Source: an uncultured Coprococcus sp. (GTDB lineage Bacteria > Bacillota > Clostridia > Lachnospirales > Lachnospiraceae). Taken from it: 53,918 nt of DNA. The stretch lies in NCBI GenBank assembly GCA_900548215.1, contig URJI01000007.1:1-53918 (forward strand), written 5' to 3'. Shown here piece by piece: positions 49,221 through 53,918 of this stretch. The position numbers were made by a program, and so were the translations under genes. The number at the start of each line of letters is the position of its first letter. Positions within the stretch are counted from its first letter, which is position 1. The notes beneath the pieces were generated by a model. It had not been told where the DNA came from. It saw only the letters and a list, made by a program, of their open reading frames with translations, and made no database searches.

Positions 49221-50513
49221 TTATTTTTCAAATCTTACAGCAATAGAATTTGCATGGGCAGTGAGCTGCTCTGCTTTTGCAAATGTCTCTATGTCAGTGT
49301 GTACTGCCTCAAGTGCCTCTCTTGAGTAATATATTATGCTTGATTTCTTGATGAAATCATCAACTGAAAGTGGCGAGAAGAACTTTGCTGTTCCATTTGT
49401 CGGAAGGACATGGTTAGGGCCGGCAAAATAATCTCCGAGCGGTTCTGATGAATACTCACCGATAAATATAGCTCCTGCATTCTTAACTCTTGTCATCACA
49501 TCAAATGGATTTGCTGTGACTATCTCAAGATGCTCAGAAGCAATATCATTTACAGCATCTATGGCATCAGCCATATTGTCTGCAAGGAGTATATATCCAT
49601 AATTGTCTATCGACTTTCTCATGATCTCTTTTCTTGAGAGTTCTTCTATGAACTTGTCTACCTGAACAGACACCTTTTCTGCAAGCTCGCTTGAAGTTGT
49701 CACAAGTATAGCTGACGCCATCTCGTCATGTTCTGCCTGAGAGAGCAGATCGGCTGCAACATATCTTGCATTTGCGGTCTCATCTGCAAGAACCATAACC
49801 TCTGAAGGGCCTGCTATAGAATCAATGCTTACATGTCCGTATACGGCACGTTTTGCAAGTGCAACAAATATATTGCCAGGTCCAACTATCTTATCGACCT
49901 TTGGAATAGATTCCGTACCATATGCGAGTGCAGCTATCGCCTGAGCCCCACCTGCTTTATAGATTTCATCGACTCCGGCCTCATTGGCAGCTACAAGAGT
50001 TGTAGCATATACCTCGCCCTGTGCGTTGCAAGGAGTAGTCATAACTATCTTCTCAACACCGGCAACCTTTGCCGGCATGACATTCATGAGAACCGATGAA
50101 GGATACACTGCCTTACCGCCAGGAACATACACACCTACAGACGCAAGGGCTGTAACCTTTTGACCGAGAAGTGTTCCATTTGGCTTGGAGTCAAACCAGC
50201 TATACTGCTTCTGCTTCTCGTGGTATTCCCATATATTCTTCTTTGCCTTTCTGATAACGTCGAGAAGCTCGTCGCTCACCTGTGTGTAAGCGTACTCTAT
50301 CTCTTCCTTTGTGACGCGGACATTCTCAGCTGTTATATCTGCCTTGTCAAACTTCTTCGTGTATGAAAAAAGCGCAGCGTCGCCGTTATCCCTGACATCG
50401 TCTACTATGCCCTGGACTGTCTCAGCAAAATCTCCAAAATTATTAGGACTTCTCTTCAAAAGATTGCTCAAAAGATCTTTCTTTGTCTCTGAATTAAGCT
50501 TTACTATTCTCAT
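49221..50513 (-). CDS. hisD: Histidinol dehydrogenase
   Basis: Last two oxidation steps to L-histidine, NAD- and Zn-dependent. The 430-aa protein has VGVYVPGGKAVYPSSVLMNV, GGAQAIAALAYGTESIP, and IAGPSEVMVLADETAN, plus AGPNHVLPTNGTA. Length is normal. It is downstream of hisG in the transcript with a 63-nt gap. Confidence 0.97.
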   Translation of the reverse strand: MRIVKLNSETKKDLLSNLLKRSPNNFGDFAETVQGIVDDVRDNGDAALFSYTKKFDKADITAENVRVTKEEIEYAYTQVSDELLDVIRKAKKNIWEYHEKQKQYSWFDSKPNGTLLGQKVTALASVGVYVPGGKAVYPSSVLMNVMPAKVAGVEKIVMTTPCNAQGEVYATTLVAANEAGVDEIYKAGGAQAIAALAYGTESIPKVDKIVGPGNIFVALAKRAVYGHVSIDSIAGPSEVMVLADETANARYVAADLLSQAEHDEMASAILVTTSSELAEKVSVQVDKFIEELSRKEIMRKSIDNYGYILLADNMADAIDAVNDIASEHLEIVTANPFDVMTRVKNAGAIFIGEYSSEPLGDYFAGPNHVLPTNGTAKFFSPLSVDDFIKKSSIIYYSREALEAVHTDIETFAKAEQLTAHANSIAVRFEK

Positions 50514-50576
50514 GTATGTAAATCCTCCGTATAATAAATTTCACATAATATGCCATGCAATTTCTGTGAACAGTAT

Positions 50577-51230
50577 CTACTGCTGTGCATCTTCCTTTAT
50601 CAGTCTGTTGAGGTCGGCAAGGAGTTTATGGATTCTCTCATTCTCCATCTTTAGGCTGACCTGGTTGACAACCATTCTGGCCGAAAGCGGGCATACTTCT
50701 TCAAGAACTTCAAGTCCATTCTCCCTGAGAGTACTTCCGGTTTCAACTATATCAACTATAACTTCTGACAGTCCAACGATCGGTGCCAGCTCCACAGATC
50801 CGTTCAGCTTTATGATCTCAACCGTCTGATGCTTGCGGTTGTTAAAATAATCCTTTGCAATGACAGGGTACTTACTTGCAACTCTTATTATCTCATTCTT
50901 TTTCAGCAGATCCCTGGCCGATGCAGGACCACATACACACATACGGCATTTACCAAAGCCAAGATCCATTACCTCGTACAGATTTCTGTTCTCCTCAAGT
51001 ATCGTATCTTTTCCAACAACACCTATATCTGCAGCTCCATACTCCACATATGTAGGAACATCCGTGGCCTTTGACAGAAAGAATTTCATCTTTAGTTCCT
51101 CATTAACAAATATAAGCTTTCTTGTGTCTGGATCCTTCATCTCGTCACATGTTATACCTATCTGCTCAAGCAGCGCAAGTGTCTTTTTTGCCAGACGGCC
51201 TTTAGCAAGTGCAAATGTCAAATATCTCAT
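50577..51230 (-). CDS. hisG: ATP phosphoribosyltransferase, short form
   Basis: First committed step of histidine synthesis. The 217-aa protein is the short HisG without the C-terminal ACT-like regulatory domain; it has FALAKGRLAKKTLALLEQIG, DIGVVGKDTILEE, GFGKCRMCV, and IVETGSTLRENGLE. Short HisG needs HisZ, and hisZ is directly upstream, so the two should form a hetero-octamer that is feedback-inhibited by histidine. Confidence 0.97.
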   Translation of the reverse strand: MRYLTFALAKGRLAKKTLALLEQIGITCDEMKDPDTRKLIFVNEELKMKFFLSKATDVPTYVEYGAADIGVVGKDTILEENRNLYEVMDLGFGKCRMCVCGPASARDLLKKNEIIRVASKYPVIAKDYFNNRKHQTVEIIKLNGSVELAPIVGLSEVIVDIVETGSTLRENGLEVLEEVCPLSARMVVNQVSLKMENERIHKLLADLNRLIKEDAQQ

Positions 51231-51347
51231 AGTCTTATAAACCTTTCAAATTAATTATATCTCATGTCAATGTCTATCTATGTCCATTGCTATACTACTC
51301 TGTACCATTCCAATCAACAGTCTTTTTATTGCCTCAAATCTATGATA

Positions 51348-52586
51348 TCAGAGCTCTGTCTCCGTTCCGGCAAGCAGATCGTAAGCCACTGTCCTGCCCG
51401 AAGCGTCAAAATACATTAGGCCTGAGAAATGCTCCCTCTTTGCATACTCAAGATAATCCTCGACAGTCTTTCTATGTGACTTTCTTATAAGCTCTATCTT
51501 TCTTCCCTGGGCGCGGAATGTCATCCCTGCCTTTATAGCTCTATCCTGGTTCTCTGTGTCATAAAGAACTATAGTATTTGAATAGTCAACCTCGACCTCT
51601 ATACTCTGCCTGTCAAGTGCCATCATAAGCTCCTCAATGATAAATGCAAATCCGATTGACGGAGCATCTTTTCCGAACTGTTTAAGCAGATTATTATATC
51701 TTCCGCCTTTGACAACAGCATCACCGGTTCCGTATGTGTAGCCTCTGAATATGATTCCTGTATAATAATTGTATCCATCAAGAACACCAAGATCAAAACT
51801 TACATGATCTGTGCAGCCATATGACTCAAGCGCACGATATACTCGACGAAGTCGTCTTATAGCCTCAAGAGATATCTCGTTTGAAACATATTCCTCAGCT
51901 TCATCAAGCATAGAGATGCCACCAAAAAGTGTGTTAAATGATGCAAATGCTTTCTTTAATTCATCGCTTATGTCAAGGTCTGCCACATATTCTTCAAGTC
52001 CGAAAAAGTTCTTGATATGGATATATTCCTTTATCATCTCCTCCTCGTCCTCACTTATGCCGGACTCAGCCACAAGTCCCTTGAAATAATCTATCTGACC
52101 TATCTCAATCTGGAAATCCTTTATTCCAATCTTTTTAAAACAGTCAATTACAGTTGCAATGATCTCAGCGTCGGCAGCAGAAGAATCATCATTTACAAGC
52201 TCTGCTCCGATCTGTGTAACTTCCTTCAGTTTACCCTGAAGCTTTAAAGTATTGGTGTATGTGTTCCCAGTATAACAGAGCCTTACAGGAAGATCCTCAT
52301 CTGCATAATATTTCGCAACGCATCTTGCGATCGAAGGTGTGATATCCGGTCTTAAAACAAGAGTATTGTTATCTCTGTCGAAGAATTTGTACATCTCATT
52401 AGATGGTGCAGATCCCTTATCCCTGTTAAATATATCAAAAAATTCAAATGTAGGCGTCTCTATATCATGATAGCTGTATAACTCCAGAACATTATGGATC
52501 TCGTGAAGCACCTTTCTTTTCTTTTTACATTCTACATCATAGGTATCCCTGACTCCATCCGGTGTCTGCAACAGTTTGTCCTGCAT
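51348..52586 (-). CDS. hisZ: ATP phosphoribosyltransferase regulatory subunit
   Basis: A HisRS-like but non-charging subunit that activates short HisG and senses histidine. The 412-aa protein has PDGVRDTYDVEC, the class II motif LRPDITPSIARCVAK, and a central GVLDGYNYYTGIIFRGYTYGTG; there is no full anticodon-binding domain. It is the first gene after the consensus promoter at 52667-52695. Distinguished from HisS by its length and partner hisG. Confidence 0.9.
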   Translation of the reverse strand: MQDKLLQTPDGVRDTYDVECKKKRKVLHEIHNVLELYSYHDIETPTFEFFDIFNRDKGSAPSNEMYKFFDRDNNTLVLRPDITPSIARCVAKYYADEDLPVRLCYTGNTYTNTLKLQGKLKEVTQIGAELVNDDSSAADAEIIATVIDCFKKIGIKDFQIEIGQIDYFKGLVAESGISEDEEEMIKEYIHIKNFFGLEEYVADLDISDELKKAFASFNTLFGGISMLDEAEEYVSNEISLEAIRRLRRVYRALESYGCTDHVSFDLGVLDGYNYYTGIIFRGYTYGTGDAVVKGGRYNNLLKQFGKDAPSIGFAFIIEELMMALDRQSIEVEVDYSNTIVLYDTENQDRAIKAGMTFRAQGRKIELIRKSHRKTVEDYLEYAKREHFSGLMYFDASGRTVAYDLLAGTETEL

Positions 52587-52612
52587 AATATTGTCTCCTC
52601 GTCTATATTTCT

Positions 52613-52653
52613 ACTTTAATACGTTAAAGTGCTACTTCATTACCTAGGTAGCA
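52613..52653. promoter_or_regulatory. Two dyads between the his promoter and hisZ
   Basis: ACTTTAA-TACG-TTAAAGT (52613-52630) and TGCTAC (52630-52635) with GTAGCA (52648-52653) lie just downstream of the promoter. They could be an operator or a leader hairpin for the his operon. No T-box specifier or antiterminator core was found. Confidence 0.4.
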
Positions 52654-52666
52654 TAACAACGTGGTA

Positions 52667-52695
52667 ATTATATTAAACCAATTTACTTTTGTCAA
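52667..52695 (-). promoter_or_regulatory. Consensus promoter of the his operon
   Basis: On the minus strand TTGACA (52690-52695), 17 nt, TATAAT (52667-52672): both hexamers and the spacing match consensus. The leader to the hisZ ATG is about 75 nt. Confidence 0.9.
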
Positions 52696-52726
52696 CCATA
52701 GTATCACATATCTCTTTATCGAAGTA

Positions 52727-53263
52727 TCACATATCTCTGCTTTCCAGATCTTTTTTCAATGGTTCAAGATAATGCACAAGGGCACCACCCTTTGAATTTA
52801 TAAAATATTCCAGATCGAGTTCATCAAATTTGAAATTGTTTGCATGACCAAAAGACACACGTTCAATGTACTTCTTAAGCTCGGAAAAGCGCATATAATA
52901 TAGCTTATTCCGCCCTGTAAACATGATCACAAGAAAACTCACGCCACCCTGCTTTTCATAATCTTCCATGAACCGTATCTGATGTTCATGTATGTTGCGC
53001 ATGGAGAATGTATCCGTAGAACACTCCTTTGCGTCAAAGCACACCGGAACTCCCTGCACGGCACCTATATAATCCACCGTAGAATCCTTCTCAAAATAGG
53101 CAAGCGTGATCTGGCTGCTTGCTTTGTCTATCTTTATAGGAGTGATCGGCGTAGGAATCTTCTGGACAAGTGCCAGGTCTTTCTGTCTGTAATATTCATT
53201 TGTGTGATTGATCATATCTTCAAGAGTTGAGCCCCTGAGGCCTCTCGAATTCCAGGTTGCCAT
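52727..53263 (-). CDS. recU: Holliday junction resolvase RecU
   Basis: Gram-positive junction-resolving endonuclease of the type II restriction-like fold. The 178-aa protein has NSRGLRGSTLEDMIN at the N-terminus, PITPIKID, STVDYIG, and PVCFDAKEC with the catalytic Glu/Lys, then HEHQIRFMEDYEKQGG. Its ATG abuts the stop of the RluA-family gene. The stop lies about 30 nt upstream of the his promoter. Confidence 0.9.
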   Translation of the reverse strand: MATWNSRGLRGSTLEDMINHTNEYYRQKDLALVQKIPTPITPIKIDKASSQITLAYFEKDSTVDYIGAVQGVPVCFDAKECSTDTFSMRNIHEHQIRFMEDYEKQGGVSFLVIMFTGRNKLYYMRFSELKKYIERVSFGHANNFKFDELDLEYFINSKGGALVHYLEPLKKDLESRDM

Positions 53264-53917
53264 CTATTCAAATAAATCCTTTTCTATGTTCTTGTACATC
53301 TCAGGTTTGAATGCCGAAAACGATCTGCCATTAAGATATGAAAGACCGCCCTTCACATCCATGAATTCCACCTGTCCACAGTGGAGAAGCTGATTTCTGA
53401 GCCTATAATTCTGTCTGAAGATAATATTCACATCACGGTCTCCATATTTCTGATCTCCAACAATTGGATAACCCATATGCTGAAGCTGCGCTCTGATCTG
53501 GTGCGTCTTTCCGGTTATAAGCCTTATCTCAAGCTCCGTATAATGCCCATTAGTTCTAAGTGGATAAAATATGGTATGGATCTTGTCATAGCTGCCATTT
53601 CCCGCAGCCTTTCGGATTTCCTGGACGCTGTCTGCGATGGTAACTTTATTGGTCTTCTCGTCTTTGTAGAGATATGCGGTCACATCCTGCATATCATTCA
53701 TATTGCCTTTTACGATTGTATAATAGAATTTCTCTATGGTTCGTTCTCTTATGACACGGGAAAGTTCCTGGCTTCCCAAGAGTGATACTCCGCACAGAAC
53801 AAGTCCTGAAGTATTCCTATCAAGCCTGTTGCATATAGAAGGCTTAAACGTTCGAAGCTGTTCCTGCGTGGTGTAACCGTTTTCCAGAAGATAATCTATA
53901 ACGCTCTCATTTACAGA
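53264..53917 (-). CDS. RluA-family pseudouridine synthase, 5' partial
   Basis: The frame continues upstream of TTG 53779 to the window end, so the gene starts outside. Codons near 53,800-53,850 give ICNRLDRNTSGLVLCG, the RluA-type catalytic motif with the Asp after RL; the visible C-terminal half has ITGKTHQIRAQLQHMGYPIVGD. It is a second RluA-family enzyme besides RluD, probably RluC-like or of uncertain target. It overlaps nothing and abuts recU. Confidence 0.85.
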   Translation of the reverse strand, partial: SVNESVIDYLLENGYTTQEQLRTFKPSICNRLDRNTSGLVLCGVSLLGSQELSRVIRERTIEKFYYTIVKGNMNDMQDVTAYLYKDEKTNKVTIADSVQEIRKAAGNGSYDKIHTIFYPLRTNGHYTELEIRLITGKTHQIRAQLQHMGYPIVGDQKYGDRDVNIIFRQNYRLRNQLLHCGQVEFMDVKGGLSYLNGRSFSAFKPEMYKNIEKDLFE

Positions 53918-53918
53918 A

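Noticed and set aside
52586..52727. Histidine T-box leader
   Set aside because: No conserved antiterminator core or specifier loop; leader only about 75 nt.
1..53918. tRNA or rRNA genes
   Set aside because: No cloverleaf with GTTCRA-type arm or rRNA-like stretch was recognised while reading both strands by eye.

Overview
The window reads as a low-to-mid GC Clostridia chromosome, most likely a Lachnospiraceae-type gut anaerobe. The main reasons are the sporulation pair yqfC/yqfD, a MinCDE-MreCD-PBP2-RodA cluster, a sepF/divIVA/PLPBP cluster, a short HisG paired with HisZ, and gene neighbourhoods such as miaB-mutS-mutL-miaA. The family assignment is inferred from protein character and synteny; no database search was made.

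Positions 1-~5,133 are the right-hand part of a filamentous phage (inovirus) prophage. Reading rightward it holds an adsorption protein with a Gly-rich linker and C-terminal anchor (its 5' end lies outside the window), a 58-aa membrane protein, a terminator, and a small leftward transcription unit. Then come five small membrane or coat proteins, the Zot/pI-type assembly ATPase, a hairpin-rich intergenic region that looks like the replication origin and packaging region, and a rolling-circle replication initiator. The prophage ends at about 5,012-5,133. There a perfect 14-bp inverted repeat encloses a near-consensus promoter, and a dif-like site lies directly in front of a XerS-like tyrosine recombinase gene.

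Positions 5,281-7,320 hold two rightward chromosomal genes (XerS-like recombinase and a TtcA-like thiolase) and a 14-bp tandem repeat. From 7,358 to the end every credible gene is leftward. Such a strand switch is what a replication terminus next to dif would show, and it agrees with phage integration at dif.

The leftward blocks, left to right, are: cytidylate-kinase-like; lspA-rluD with aroB; divIVA-sepF-PLPBP-HlyD-like; a small ATPase, a D,D-carboxypeptidase and mgsA; rodA-minE-minD-minC-PBP2-mreD-mreC-radC (no mreB); a methionine-gamma-lyase-family protein, miaA, mutL, mutS, miaB; patatin, 5-FTHF cyclo-ligase, DUF896, proB, two flavoproteins; a BofC-C-like protein; a decayed Rpn-type nuclease; yerB-ybeY-phoH-yqfD-yqfC; rpsU; alaS; the histidine genes hisF'-hisIE, hisB, hisD, hisG, hisZ behind a consensus promoter; recU and a partial RluA-family pseudouridine synthase.

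The most novel part is the phage/XerS junction. A strong promoter lies between inverted copies of a recombinase-arm-like motif at the prophage edge. It suggests a folded single-stranded attP, a single-strand replication start, or an integration-dependent promoter switch, all testable.
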